A DNA stretch of 22,378 nucleotides from Rhizobacter sp. (GCA_025359585.1 JANYFX010000549.1:1-22378); one strand, 5' to 3'. Counted from the stretch's first letter, positions 8,617-16,380 are shown. Numbers and translations are program-made. The notes: generated from the letters alone by a model not told the origin.

Positions 8617-9393
8617 TCAGGGCCGCACGGCCGGTGTCTCCAGCACCATGCCTGCCGCGCGCTGCATCAGGTACAGCTCCAGCTCGACCAGCTCGGGTGC
8701 GTCGAAGGCAAATGGCTCGGCGCGCACACCGCTCATGCAGCCGCGCAGGCGCCGCTGCAAGGAGCCCAGGCCCTGCCATTCGAGCCGGTAGATCGGGTAG
8801 CCCGTGGGGTGGGCCTGCGGGATCACCGCGCTGCCCAGGCGCTGGCCGGCGAGTGCGTCGTGGCAGGTGGTGCACGACAGGTCGAGCTGGCCGATGCGCT
8901 GCCTGAACAGCGCGGCACCGCGCTCGCGGAACGGCTGCACGCGAGGGTCGGCGTCGGGGGTGATCGGCAGGCCACGCGACTGCATCGCGACGAAGGCTTC
9001 GATGCTCAACAGGGCGTGGCTCTCGGCCGCGAGCGGCGGGGCTTGCTGGTGTTTCACGCGGCACACGTTGATGCGCTGGCGCAGGTCGAGCGGGCGCTGC
9101 ATTGCGTTGTCGAAGCGTGGGTAGCTGGCTGCCACGCCGCGCATGCTGGTGCTGGCGGCTGCGTGGCAGGTGGCGCAGGCGCGTTCGCTCGTGCCGGCTT
9201 TCTGGCTCCACAGCGCTTCGCCGTCCGACACCCACAGCATCGCCGGGTTCGAGGTGTCGTCCTGCTGCATCGCTTTCGTCTGCGGGCTCATGAACTCGAA
9301 GCCGGAGCGGCGCGTGTCCTTGTCGGCCGCGAGCGCGGTGCCCGCGAGCGCGAGCGACATCGCCCAGCACGCTGCGCGCAGGCCTTGTCTCAT
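8617..9393 (-). CDS. soxA: SoxA, di-haem c-type cytochrome of SoxXA
   Basis: A 258-residue SoxA. Together with SoxX it normally joins a sulfur substrate oxidatively to the cysteine of the SoxYZ carrier in the periplasm and takes the electrons. A signal peptide (cleavage after ALA near residue 22) is followed by two haem c motifs, CATCH at 73-77 and CTTCH at 174-178, and by the active-site cysteine C219 in GCMSGVRAEPF. C111 in INVCR is also a family-typical position. All catalytic features are intact. The ATG overlaps the soxZ stop (ATGA at 9390-9393), so translation is coupled. The gene ends the operon; the next gene, mtfA, is convergent 11 bases away, so soxB does not follow. Confidence 0.93.
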   Translation of the reverse strand: MRQGLRAACWAMSLALAGTALAADKDTRRSGFEFMSPQTKAMQQDDTSNPAMLWVSDGEALWSQKAGTSERACATCHAAASTSMRGVAASYPRFDNAMQRPLDLRQRINVCRVKHQQAPPLAAESHALLSIEAFVAMQSRGLPITPDADPRVQPFRERGAALFRQRIGQLDLSCTTCHDALAGQRLGSAVIPQAHPTGYPIYRLEWQGLGSLQRRLRGCMSGVRAEPFAFDAPELVELELYLMQRAAGMVLETPAVRP

Positions 9394-9710
9394 GCCACGC
9401 TGATCGGGCGGCTTTCGGTCTGCAGAAAACCGTTGTCGCCTTCCCAGGTAAAGCGCAGCGTGCCGCTGGCCACGGCGAGCGTGTAGAACGAAACGAAGGG
9501 GTTGGCGGAAGTGGCGGGGAACATCTCGGCGCTGAACACCAGCTCGTCGTTGTAGTGGCAGCTCAGCCGGCGGATCAGGTCGCGCGGCACGATGCGGCCG
9601 TCGTCGCCGGGGCGGTAGCCGGTTTCCATCGGGTGCGCGATCAGGGTGCGGATCTCGATCGCGTCGCCACGTTTGGGGCTGGCAGGGAAGGTGATCAGTG
9701 CGCGTGCCAT
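9390..9710 (-). CDS. soxZ: SoxZ, sulfur carrier partner subunit
   Basis: A 106-residue SoxZ, the immunoglobulin-like partner that forms the SoxYZ heterodimer. It has no signal peptide, as usual; SoxZ is exported with SoxY through the Tat pathway. Family features visible are the MARALITFPASPKRGD start, LIAHPMETGYR and the C-terminal WEGDNG loop. Length is normal (about 100-110). The start ATG is 5 bases after the soxY stop and its ribosome site (GGAAAG) lies within the end of soxY. The stop overlaps the soxA start. Confidence 0.93.
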   Translation of the reverse strand: MARALITFPASPKRGDAIEIRTLIAHPMETGYRPGDDGRIVPRDLIRRLSCHYNDELVFSAEMFPATSANPFVSFYTLAVASGTLRFTWEGDNGFLQTESRPISVA

Positions 9711-9715
9711 AAACG

Positions 9716-10174
9716 TTAGCTTTCCACGCAGGCTGCGAGCGTGACGATCACGTCGGCGGTGTGCGACCAGTACGAACCGTCGCTCATCTGTGCGATGGCG
9801 ACCAGCTTTTGCGAGGTGGCCAGGCGGATCCGTGTGGCCACGACCGCCCGCCCGCTGCGCGGCCCGAGCGTGAAGCGGGCCACGTCGCGCTGCGGGTTGC
9901 GTTCGTTGAAGATGGCGATGCTCTTCACGTGCTCGGTGGCCGTCATCGGGCTCTCGACTGCCACGCTCACCGGCACGGTGTTGCCGTTTTCGACCAGCTC
10001 GGCCACGTCGAGCTTGACCTTGCCGACACGTACCACCGCCTCGCCCACGTACTGCTTGATCGCGAGCGCAAGCGCCATGTCGTAACCGCCTTCGGCCGCG
10101 CTGACGGCGCGCGCCCAGCCGAACACGCCGAGGCCAGCGCCGGCCTGAACGATCTGGCGACGGGTCTTGTTCAT
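9716..10174 (-). CDS. soxY: SoxY, carrier subunit with a non-canonical C-terminal arm
   Basis: A 152-residue SoxY, the periplasmic carrier whose C-terminal cysteine holds sulfur intermediates. The N-terminus is a Tat-type signal (TRRQIVQAGAGLGVFG, cut near AVSA), and the body shows the SoxY Ig-like pattern (VPVSVAVESPM, IAIFNERNP, ATRIRLATSQKLVAIAQMSDG). The classical swinging arm ends GGCGG; here the protein ends TLAACVES, so the cysteine (C149) is retained but the flanking glycines are not, and three residues follow it. The start overlaps the soxX stop as ATGA (10171-10174). The carrier may be adapted to another partner or substrate. Confidence 0.92.
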   Translation of the reverse strand: MNKTRRQIVQAGAGLGVFGWARAVSAAEGGYDMALALAIKQYVGEAVVRVGKVKLDVAELVENGNTVPVSVAVESPMTATEHVKSIAIFNERNPQRDVARFTLGPRSGRAVVATRIRLATSQKLVAIAQMSDGSYWSHTADVIVTLAACVES

Positions 10175-10641
10175 CGTGAGGCCCGCAGCGTGAGCAGGAA
10201 GGCGACAACGTCTTCGACCTGTTGCGCCGCCAGCAGCGGCTTGCCTTGCCAGGCCGGGCCGACGCGCACGAGGCCGTCGGTGCGGTGGTAGGCCGGCATG
10301 ATGGTCGCGGTGTTGACTCGGCGGCCATCGACCAGCCGCAGGCGCAACTGGCCTTCGGTGAACCGTGCGCCCACGCCGCCCAGGTCGGGTGCGAGGTTGC
10401 CCTGAAACGGCTCTTCAGTGAACGGGCCGGTGTGGCACAGCAGGCACAGGCCGAGTTGTTTGTTCGTGACGATCGCGCGGCCGCGCTTGGCGTCGCCGGG
10501 TGTGGTGGTCAACGCGAGCGGAATCGCGTCGCCGACGACGTTGTACGCAGCCAGGCGCTCGGGTGTCTGCGCTGACACCGACGCGCCGAGCGCAACGCCC
10601 ATCAACAACCCGCACGCCCACATGACGCGGCGAAGACTCAT
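10171..10641 (-). CDS. soxX: SoxX, mono-haem c-type cytochrome of SoxXA
   Basis: A 156-residue SoxX, the small haem subunit that accepts electrons from SoxA-catalysed conjugation and passes them to the respiratory chain. A signal peptide (residues 1-24, cut after SVSA) precedes the haem motif CLLCH at 66-70. The probable axial methionine is M115 in TIMPAYHR, and the SoxX-typical segments APDLGGVGAR and QLRLRLVDGRR are present. Its ATG overlaps the stop of the upstream Mo hydroxylase gene (ATGA, 10638-10641) and its stop overlaps the soxY start, so it is coupled on both sides. Placement directly after an iorB-like gene, in a slot where many periplasmic Mo hydroxylases have a cytochrome c partner, suggests it could also be that enzyme's electron acceptor. 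Confidence 0.9.
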   Translation of the reverse strand: MSLRRVMWACGLLMGVALGASVSAQTPERLAAYNVVGDAIPLALTTTPGDAKRGRAIVTNKQLGLCLLCHTGPFTEEPFQGNLAPDLGGVGARFTEGQLRLRLVDGRRVNTATIMPAYHRTDGLVRVGPAWQGKPLLAAQQVEDVVAFLLTLRASR

Positions 10642-12830
10642 GCCTTCTTCAAGCTGTGGTTCTTCAGCGGCAGCTCGCGGATGCGTTTGCCGGTGGCCGC
10701 GAAGATCGCGTTCAACACTGCGGGTGCGGCCACCGCGATGGTCGGCTCGCCCACGCCGCCCCAGAAGCCGCCCGAAGGCATCACGATCGCTTCGACCTTC
10801 GGGCAGGTGTCCATCTGCATGACAGGGTAGCTGCTGAAGTTGTCCTGCTCGATGCGGCCGTCTTTCACCGTGCAGCCGCCGTACAGCGCAGCAGAGAGTC
10901 CGTAGACGAACGAGCCCTCGACCTGCGCTTCTATCTGCTGCGGGTTCACCGCGTGCCCCGGATCGGTGGCGGCAACGATGCGGTGCACCTTGAGCACACC
11001 GTCGTCGCTGACCGACACCTCGGCGCAGGCCGCCACATAGCTGCCGAAGCCCATGATCTGTGCCAGGCCGCGGTACACGCCTTTCGGCGCCGGCTTGTCC
11101 CAGCCGGCGCGCTCGGCCACCGCGTTCAACACGGCCAGGTGCTTCGGTGAATTGACGAGCAATGCGCGCCGGAACGCGAGCGGGTCTTTGCCGGTGGCGT
11201 GCGCGAGTTCGTCGACAAAACATTCGAGGTAGATCGCGTTGTGGTTCAGGTTCACGCCGCGCCAGAAACCCGGCGGCACGTGCGGGTTGCGCATCGCGTG
11301 GTCGACCAGCAGGTTGGGCACCGCATAACCGATCGAGCCTTCCGGGCTGTTCGAGATCAGGCCCTGGAACACGACCGGGTCCTTGCCGTTCTGCATGTTC
11401 TGCGGGAACAGGCCGGCCAGGATCGACTGGCCCGAGATGCGCATGTGCAGCGCGTTCAGGTTGCCCTGCGCGTCGAGCCCGGCGGTCAGCTTGCACTGCG
11501 TGATCGGGTGGTACTTGCCGTGCGTCATGTCTTCTTCGCGCGACCAGATCAGCTTGACCGGCGTGCCCGGCATCTGCCTGGCGATGGCGACGGCCTGGTG
11601 CACCCAGTCGTGCGTACCGCGCCGGCCGAAACCGCCGCCGAGGTTGAGCTTGTAGACCTCGCACTTCGCCGGCGGCAGGCCGGCCGCTTCGGCGGTGGCG
11701 GCGAGTGCGGCCTCGCCGTTCTGCGTCGGGCACCAGACTTCGCAGCGCTCGGGCGTCCACCTGGCGGTGGCGTTCATCGTCTCCATCGTCGCGTGGTTCT
11801 GGTACGGGTAGGCGTAGACCGCTTCGATCTTGCGGGCCGCGGCGGCGATGGCCTTGGGCGCATCGCCGAGCGTGTTGCCGACGATCGCATCCTTCGCGCT
11901 CAGGCCTTCTTTCAGGATCGCCGCGATGCTCGCGCTCGAGACCTTCGCGTTCGGGCCTTCGTCCCAAACGATCGGCAGCGCGTCGAGCGCGCTCTTCGCG
12001 CGCCACCAGGTGTCGGCCACCACCGCGACGGCGCTGTCACCGACGCGCAGCACCTTCTTCACGCCGGGCTTCGATGCGATCGCCGCGGCGTCGAAGCTCT
12101 TCAGCTTGCCACCGAAGACCGGGCAGTCCTTGATCGCCGCGTTCAGCAAACCCGGCATCTTCAGATCCATGCCGAAGACCTGCGAGCCGTCGAGTTTGGC
12201 CAGCGTGTCCAGGCGCTTGACGGGCTTGCCCGCGACCTTCCAGGTCTTCGGGTCTTTCAGCGTCACCTCGGCGGGCGGCGTGAGTTTGGCCGCCGCCGCA
12301 GCCACCTTGCCGAAGCTGGTGCTGCGGCCGGTGGGCGTGTGCGTGATCACGCTGTTCGCGGCACTGCATTGGTCCGCGCTCACCTTCCACTCGTTGGCTG
12401 CGGCCTGAACGAGCAGCGTACGCGCCATCGCGCCACCCTTGCGCACATAGTCGTGCGACTCGCGAATGCCGCGGCTGCCCCCGGTCGAGTAGCTGCCCCA
12501 GACGCGGTTGCGCGCCAGGTTCTGCCCCGGTGTGGGGTACTCCGTGCGCACCTTGGCCCAGTCGCACTCGAGTTCCTCGGCGACGAGCTGGGCCAGCCCG
12601 GTGAGCGTGCCCTGGCCCATCTCGGAGCGCGCGATGCGGATGACGACCGAGTCGTCGGTGTTGATCACGACCCAGGCGTTGACTTCGGGCAAGGCCGCGA
12701 CCGTGCCCTGTGCGCTGGCCTGGTCGGTCACATGAAAGCCGACCACGAGACCACCGGCCGCGAGCGCCGACGAGCCGATGAAATCGCGACGATTCAGGCC
12801 CGACGTGGAAGCGGTGAATGTGTTGTTCAT
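10638..12830 (-). CDS. IorB-like molybdopterin-binding subunit, Tat-exported
   Basis: A 730-residue catalytic subunit of a two-subunit molybdenum hydroxylase, similar to the isoquinoline 1-oxidoreductase beta subunit. A Tat signal (LNRRDFIGSSALAAGG, residues 12-27) puts it in the periplasm. Visible motifs are GGGFGRRG, the PPGFWRGV segment, and GGVGEP with the expected catalytic glutamate near residue 695. The family oxidises aldehydes or hydroxylates N-heterocycles and passes electrons through the 2Fe-2S subunit to cytochrome c. Start: ATG 12830 follows GGGAG by 6 bases; an ATG at 12848 overlaps the iorA stop as ATGA and would add six residues, so both are possible. The open frame continues far upstream but only as antisense of neighbouring genes. 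Its stop overlaps soxX. Substrate unknown. Confidence 0.93.
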   Translation of the reverse strand: MNNTFTASTSGLNRRDFIGSSALAAGGLVVGFHVTDQASAQGTVAALPEVNAWVVINTDDSVVIRIARSEMGQGTLTGLAQLVAEELECDWAKVRTEYPTPGQNLARNRVWGSYSTGGSRGIRESHDYVRKGGAMARTLLVQAAANEWKVSADQCSAANSVITHTPTGRSTSFGKVAAAAAKLTPPAEVTLKDPKTWKVAGKPVKRLDTLAKLDGSQVFGMDLKMPGLLNAAIKDCPVFGGKLKSFDAAAIASKPGVKKVLRVGDSAVAVVADTWWRAKSALDALPIVWDEGPNAKVSSASIAAILKEGLSAKDAIVGNTLGDAPKAIAAAARKIEAVYAYPYQNHATMETMNATARWTPERCEVWCPTQNGEAALAATAEAAGLPPAKCEVYKLNLGGGFGRRGTHDWVHQAVAIARQMPGTPVKLIWSREEDMTHGKYHPITQCKLTAGLDAQGNLNALHMRISGQSILAGLFPQNMQNGKDPVVFQGLISNSPEGSIGYAVPNLLVDHAMRNPHVPPGFWRGVNLNHNAIYLECFVDELAHATGKDPLAFRRALLVNSPKHLAVLNAVAERAGWDKPAPKGVYRGLAQIMGFGSYVAACAEVSVSDDGVLKVHRIVAATDPGHAVNPQQIEAQVEGSFVYGLSAALYGGCTVKDGRIEQDNFSSYPVMQMDTCPKVEAIVMPSGGFWGGVGEPTIAVAAPAVLNAIFAATGKRIRELPLKNHSLKKA

Positions 12831-12844
12831 CGTGCGCTCCCGCG

Positions 12845-13300
12845 TCATGCCGCACCGGCCGCGGCTTGCTTGATCGCAGCGCGAACCCGGTTGTAGGTGC
12901 CGCAGCGGCAGATGTTGGTCATCGCGTTGTCGATGTCGGCATCGGTCGGCTTCGGATTGCTCTTGAGCAGCGCCGCGGCCGCCATGATCATGCCGGCCTG
13001 GCAGAAGCCGCATTGCGGCACGTCGAGCTCGGCCCAGCTCTTTTGAATCGGGTGCGACGCGTTGGGCGAGAGGCCTTCGATCGTCACGATCTTCTCGGTG
13101 GCCGAGACGGTGGAAACAGGCCGCACGCAGGAACGTGTGGGCACGCCGTCGATGTGCACGGTGCAGGCGCCGCACTGCGCGATGCCGCAACCGTATTTGG
13201 TGCCGGTCAGGCCGAGCTGCTCGCGGATCACCCAGAGCAAGGGCGTGTCGGCCTCGGCCTGAAATTCGCGAACGGTGCCGTTGACGTTGAGTGTCGTCAT
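12845..13300 (-). CDS. IorA-like 2Fe-2S subunit of the Mo hydroxylase
   Basis: A 151-residue iron-sulfur subunit that relays electrons from the molybdenum centre. The plant-type ferredoxin domain has C38, C43, C46 and C58 (GCGIAQCGACTVHIDG...C), and the alpha-helical domain has C97, C100, C131 and C133 (QCGFCQAG, ICRCGTY), giving two 2Fe-2S clusters. No signal peptide is seen; export with the Tat-targeted partner is normal for the family. The ATG follows CTGGAG by 8 bases. It is the first gene of the operon that continues through iorB-like, soxX, soxY, soxZ and soxA. No FAD subunit is present, as expected for the IorAB type. Confidence 0.94.
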   Translation of the reverse strand: MTTLNVNGTVREFQAEADTPLLWVIREQLGLTGTKYGCGIAQCGACTVHIDGVPTRSCVRPVSTVSATEKIVTIEGLSPNASHPIQKSWAELDVPQCGFCQAGMIMAAAALLKSNPKPTDADIDNAMTNICRCGTYNRVRAAIKQAAAGAA

Positions 13301-13374
13301 GCCAGGTTCTCCAGAAGGTCCGGCGCATGATATTCGCGGCGCCGGCAAATTGCTCGCGCTGCCGATTACCCTGA

Positions 13375-13399
13375 GTGCAGCGCGGTTGTCGCTGCGCAC
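13375..13399. promoter_or_regulatory. imperfect dyad in the iorA/atuA divergent promoter region
   Basis: The 127-base gap between the divergent iorA-like and AtuA-like genes (13301-13427) must hold both promoters. It contains an imperfect inverted repeat, GTGCAGCG-CGGTTGT-CGCTGCGCAC (one extra base in the right arm), a plausible binding site for a regulator. No convincing -35/-10 pair could be assigned. Confidence 0.35.
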
Positions 13400-13427
13400 A
13401 ATGGGTTGACGGATCAAGGAGCGACTG

Positions 13428-15215
13428 ATGGAAGAAGGGGCAGGGCGCAAGGTGCGCATCGGCGGGGCTTCGGGCTTCTGGGGCGACACCGCGCTCGCCG
13501 TGCCGCAGTTGCTTGCGTCGGGTGCGGTCGACTACCTCGTGTTCGACTACCTCGCCGAAGTGACCATGTCGATCCTCGCCGCGCAGCGCGCGAAAGATGC
13601 GAAGGCGGGTTACGCGGTCGACTTCGTGCAGATCATGATGCGCGAGGCCTTGCCCACCTTGCGCGAGCGTGGCATTCGGGTCGTGGCGAACGCGGGTGGC
13701 GTGAACCCGCTTGCGTGCCGGGATGCGCTGCTGACCCTCGCCGCCGAACTCGGGCTCACGTTGAAAGTCGGTGTGGTCGTCGGCGACGACCTCGGTGCAA
13801 TGGCGGCGGAGTTTCGTGCGGCCGGCGTGACCGAGATGTTCAGTGGCACGGTCTTTCCGCAGCGCGTGGCGAGTGTCAATGCGTACCTCGGCGCGCTGCC
13901 GATCAAGGCGGCGCTCGACGCCGGCTGCGATGTCGTCATCACCGGCCGCTGTGTCGATTCGGCGGTGACGCTCGGTGTGCTGATGCACGAGTTCGGCTGG
14001 GCCGTTGATGACTACGACAAGCTCTCGCAAGGCACGCTCGCCGGCCACCTGATCGAGTGCGGCGCGCAATGCACCGGCGGCTTGTTCACCGACTGGGAAG
14101 ACGTACCCGATTGGGAGAACATCGGCTTCCCCATCGTCGAAGCGAGCGCCGGCGGCAGCTTCGTCATCACGAAGGCACCAGGCACCGGCGGGCTCGTGAC
14201 ACCGGCAACGGTCGCCGAACAACTGCTCTATGAAATCGGCGACCCGCGTGCGTATCTCGTGCCCGATGTGAGCTGCGATTTCACCGAAGTGACGATGGTG
14301 CAGCTCGGCGAACACCGCGTCGGCGTGCGTGGCGCGACCGGCCGTGCGCCGACTGCGAGCTACAAGGTGAGTGCGACCTTCGCCGACGGTTATCGCAACA
14401 CCGGCTTCCTGACGATCGCCGGCGAGCAGGCGGTGGCGAAAGCCCGGCGCACCGGGCAGGCGCTGCTGACGCGCATGGGTCGCATGCTGGAGGCGCGCGG
14501 CCTGCCGCCATTCAGCGAGACGCGCATCGAGGTGCTCGGCGGCGAAGACATGTATGGCGCGCACGCGAACACGACAGCGCGTGAGGTCGTGCTGAAGATG
14601 AGCGCGAAGAGCGCGTCGAAAGACAGCCTCGAACTCCTTGCACGGGAGTTCGCGCCGGCCGCAACCTCGATGGCGCCGGGCACGCTCGGCCTCGTCGGCG
14701 GCCGGCCGAGCCCGACGCCGGTGGTGCGGCTGTTTTCCTTTCTGTGGCCGAAGTCGGCGGTGGCGGTCGAGATCGACGTGGCGGGCGAGCGCGTGCCGGT
14801 GGCGATCCCGGCAGATGGCGGGTTCGATGCGTCTGCACTGGCGCCGGCCTTGCGGCACGCCAGTGCTGGCAGCCCAACAGACGCGAAGCGTGTGCCGCTG
14901 ATCCACCTCGCGCACGGCCGCTCGGGTGACAAAGGCGACAAGGCCAACATCGGCCTCATCGCGCGCCGCCCCGAAGACTTGCCCGCGCTGTCGGCGTGGT
15001 TGACGCCGGAGCGCGTCGCGGCGCATTTCGCGCACCGCTCTCCGAGCCTCGTCGAACGCTTCGACCTGCCCGGCCTGAACGCGATCAACTTTGTGTTGCA
15101 CGACGTGCTCGGCGGTGGCGGCATGGCCTCGCTGCACACCGACAACCTCGCCAAGGCTTATGCGCAGGTGCTGCTGGCGATGGATGTACCCGCGCCTGCG
15201 GGCTTCAAGGGCTGA
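13428..15215 (+). CDS. AtuA-family (DUF1446) acyclic terpene utilisation-like protein
   Basis: A 595-residue protein of the AtuA/DUF1446 family. AtuA is encoded in the citronellol/geraniol (acyclic terpene) catabolic cluster of Pseudomonas, but its biochemical role is unclear and many homologues lie outside such clusters. Residues 8 to about 455 form the main domain (VRIGGASGFWGDT, ANAGGVNPLACRDAL, GRCVDSAVTLG, MYGAHANTTAREV). A second small domain follows at about 485-590 (LIHLAHGRSGDKGDKANIG, then DVLGGGG). The ATG follows AAGGAG by 6 bases. It is divergent from the Mo hydroxylase-sox operon and overlaps the stop of the RES toxin by 11 bases. No other terpene genes (atuB-H) are in the window, so the terpene role is not supported by context. 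Confidence 0.9.
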   Translation: MEEGAGRKVRIGGASGFWGDTALAVPQLLASGAVDYLVFDYLAEVTMSILAAQRAKDAKAGYAVDFVQIMMREALPTLRERGIRVVANAGGVNPLACRDALLTLAAELGLTLKVGVVVGDDLGAMAAEFRAAGVTEMFSGTVFPQRVASVNAYLGALPIKAALDAGCDVVITGRCVDSAVTLGVLMHEFGWAVDDYDKLSQGTLAGHLIECGAQCTGGLFTDWEDVPDWENIGFPIVEASAGGSFVITKAPGTGGLVTPATVAEQLLYEIGDPRAYLVPDVSCDFTEVTMVQLGEHRVGVRGATGRAPTASYKVSATFADGYRNTGFLTIAGEQAVAKARRTGQALLTRMGRMLEARGLPPFSETRIEVLGGEDMYGAHANTTAREVVLKMSAKSASKDSLELLAREFAPAATSMAPGTLGLVGGRPSPTPVVRLFSFLWPKSAVAVEIDVAGERVPVAIPADGGFDASALAPALRHASAGSPTDAKRVPLIHLAHGRSGDKGDKANIGLIARRPEDLPALSAWLTPERVAAHFAHRSPSLVERFDLPGLNAINFVLHDVLGGGGMASLHTDNLAKAYAQVLLAMDVPAPAGFKG

Positions 15216-15927
15216 GCAACTTCGGGCCGCGTTTTTCGTACCAGTGCGTGATGCGCTGGCCATCCCAGTGCAAGGCGATGTGCGCGCCCTGCTTTGCGTG
15301 GTGCAAGGCCTTCGGGCGGAACAGGCCCACGCACTCGCCGCCCTTGTCGCGCACGCTCGGAAAAATCACGCCCCAGCTGCCGGCCTCGCGCAGTTGCTGG
15401 CCGAGCGCTTGCGGCGCGTCGTAGCGGTCGGGGTCGAACAACTCGGCCGCGTGTTTGCGAACGCTGCGCAGGTCGTGCAGCGAAGCATCGACGCCGGCGG
15501 TGATGACCCGCATGTCCACGTCGATCGCCGGCTCGGCGGTGCGCGCGAGGAACACCGCGCGGTGGTGGCTGACTTCGGCAACGGCAGTGTCGAGTGTCTG
15601 CGCCGCGTAGTAAACGCCGTAGCTGCCGTTCGAAAAGCGCGAGCCTTCCGGGTTCAGGTGCGTGAACGCCGCCATGACCGGTGTGCTGCCGGGGCCGCTG
15701 ACACGCTCGTCGGGCGGCACCAGTTGAAGTTGGCCGATCTCGTCTCGGATGCGCGGGTTGGTCAAGGCCTCGATCGCGAACACCACGTCGAGGTCGGCCG
15801 GGTCGGCTATTCGCTCGTACAAACCGACGGTCGGGTAACGCGACGGGATCAGGCGAAAGCTGCTGCGCCAGACGGTGTGCGTGAGCGGGATGCGCGAATT
15901 CGCCAGCGGCGCGGTGCCACCGCTCAA
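15205..15927 (-). CDS. RES-domain toxin (NAD+-degrading type)
   Basis: A 240-residue RES-domain protein. Characterised relatives (MbcT, ParT, RES-Xre systems) degrade or modify NAD+ or transfer ADP-ribose, arresting growth. The family triad is visible: R21 (VWRSSF), E118 (TAVAEVS) and S191 (IFPSVRD), with RFSNGSYGVYYAA at 97-109. No ATG is available at a sensible place; the best start is TTG 15927, which overlaps the antitoxin TGA as TTGA, behind a purine-rich GGGGGCAAGG. A longer open frame reaching 16173 lies antisense-free but inside the antitoxin gene and is not credible. Toxin and antitoxin are coupled. The 3' end overlaps the convergent AtuA-like gene by 11 bases. Confidence 0.9.
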   Translation of the reverse strand: MSGGTAPLANSRIPLTHTVWRSSFRLIPSRYPTVGLYERIADPADLDVVFAIEALTNPRIRDEIGQLQLVPPDERVSGPGSTPVMAAFTHLNPEGSRFSNGSYGVYYAAQTLDTAVAEVSHHRAVFLARTAEPAIDVDMRVITAGVDASLHDLRSVRKHAAELFDPDRYDAPQALGQQLREAGSWGVIFPSVRDKGGECVGLFRPKALHHAKQGAHIALHWDGQRITHWYEKRGPKLLSP

Positions 15928-16334
15928 GCCTTGCCCCCACGCTGAGCGTCGAGGTAGTGGCGCACGACGTAGAGGTCGGCCACCTGGCCACCGAGCATGC
16001 GGTCGAGGGCAGAAGCACCACCGAACACCGGCGCCTGGTTCGGCTTGCGCACCCATTCGTCGGCACGCTCGGCCACCGGCAGCAGGATCTGCAAGGCGGC
16101 GTAGATGCCGAACAGGTAAGACAGGCGCTCCATCACGTGCCGGTCGAGCGGGCCGACCTTGCCACCCTTCCACTGGTACAGCGTGGTGCGGCCCACGCCG
16201 AGCAGCACCGCCTGCTCATGGGCACCGAGCTTCCACGCGTCGCACAGGCGCCAGAAGCTGCGCAGCGCGGCCTGGGCGGCCGAGGCGGAGGCGATGTCGA
16301 CAGGTGGGGCGACGGGCTTGAGAATCGCGTTCAT
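15924..16334 (-). CDS. Xre/MbcA/ParS-type antitoxin
   Basis: A 136-residue antitoxin. Residues 20-75 form an Xre-like helix-turn-helix (LGAHEQAVLLGVGRTTLYQW), and residues 85-136 match the toxin-binding C-terminal region of the MbcA/ParS/Xre family (DEWVRKPNQAPVFGG, then LDRMLGGQVADLYVVRHYLDA). It should neutralise the RES toxin encoded immediately downstream and repress their shared promoter. Start: ATG 16334; an upstream TTG at 16352 would add six residues. Neither has a strong ribosome site. A perfect 8-bp palindrome lies 22 bases upstream. Confidence 0.9.
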   Translation of the reverse strand: MNAILKPVAPPVDIASASAAQAALRSFWRLCDAWKLGAHEQAVLLGVGRTTLYQWKGGKVGPLDRHVMERLSYLFGIYAALQILLPVAERADEWVRKPNQAPVFGGASALDRMLGGQVADLYVVRHYLDAQRGGKA

Positions 16335-16355
16335 GCCCGAAGGGTAGTTCAAGCG

Positions 16356-16380
16356 CGGACGAATTTCAATACTTCGTCCG
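16356..16380. promoter_or_regulatory. palindromic operator of the toxin-antitoxin operon
   Basis: A perfect inverted repeat, CGGACGAA-TTTCAATAC-TTCGTCCG, sits just upstream of the antitoxin start in an unusually AT-rich spot. Its position fits the autoregulatory operator expected for RES-Xre operons, where the antitoxin or the complex represses transcription. A -10-like TATTGA (- strand) lies inside the palindrome, but the -35 is unclear. Confidence 0.6.

Noticed and set aside
8617..10641. A standard thiosulfate-oxidising sox locus
   Set aside because: soxB and soxCD are absent, the flanking genes are a Mo hydroxylase and a convergent mtfA, and the SoxY arm is altered; a plain thiosulfate role cannot be assumed.
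12831..15263. Upstream extension of the iorB-like frame to a 1541-residue protein
   Set aside because: The extra part is antisense to the AtuA-like gene and out of frame with iorA. The Tat signal and ribosome site place the start at 12830 (or 12848).
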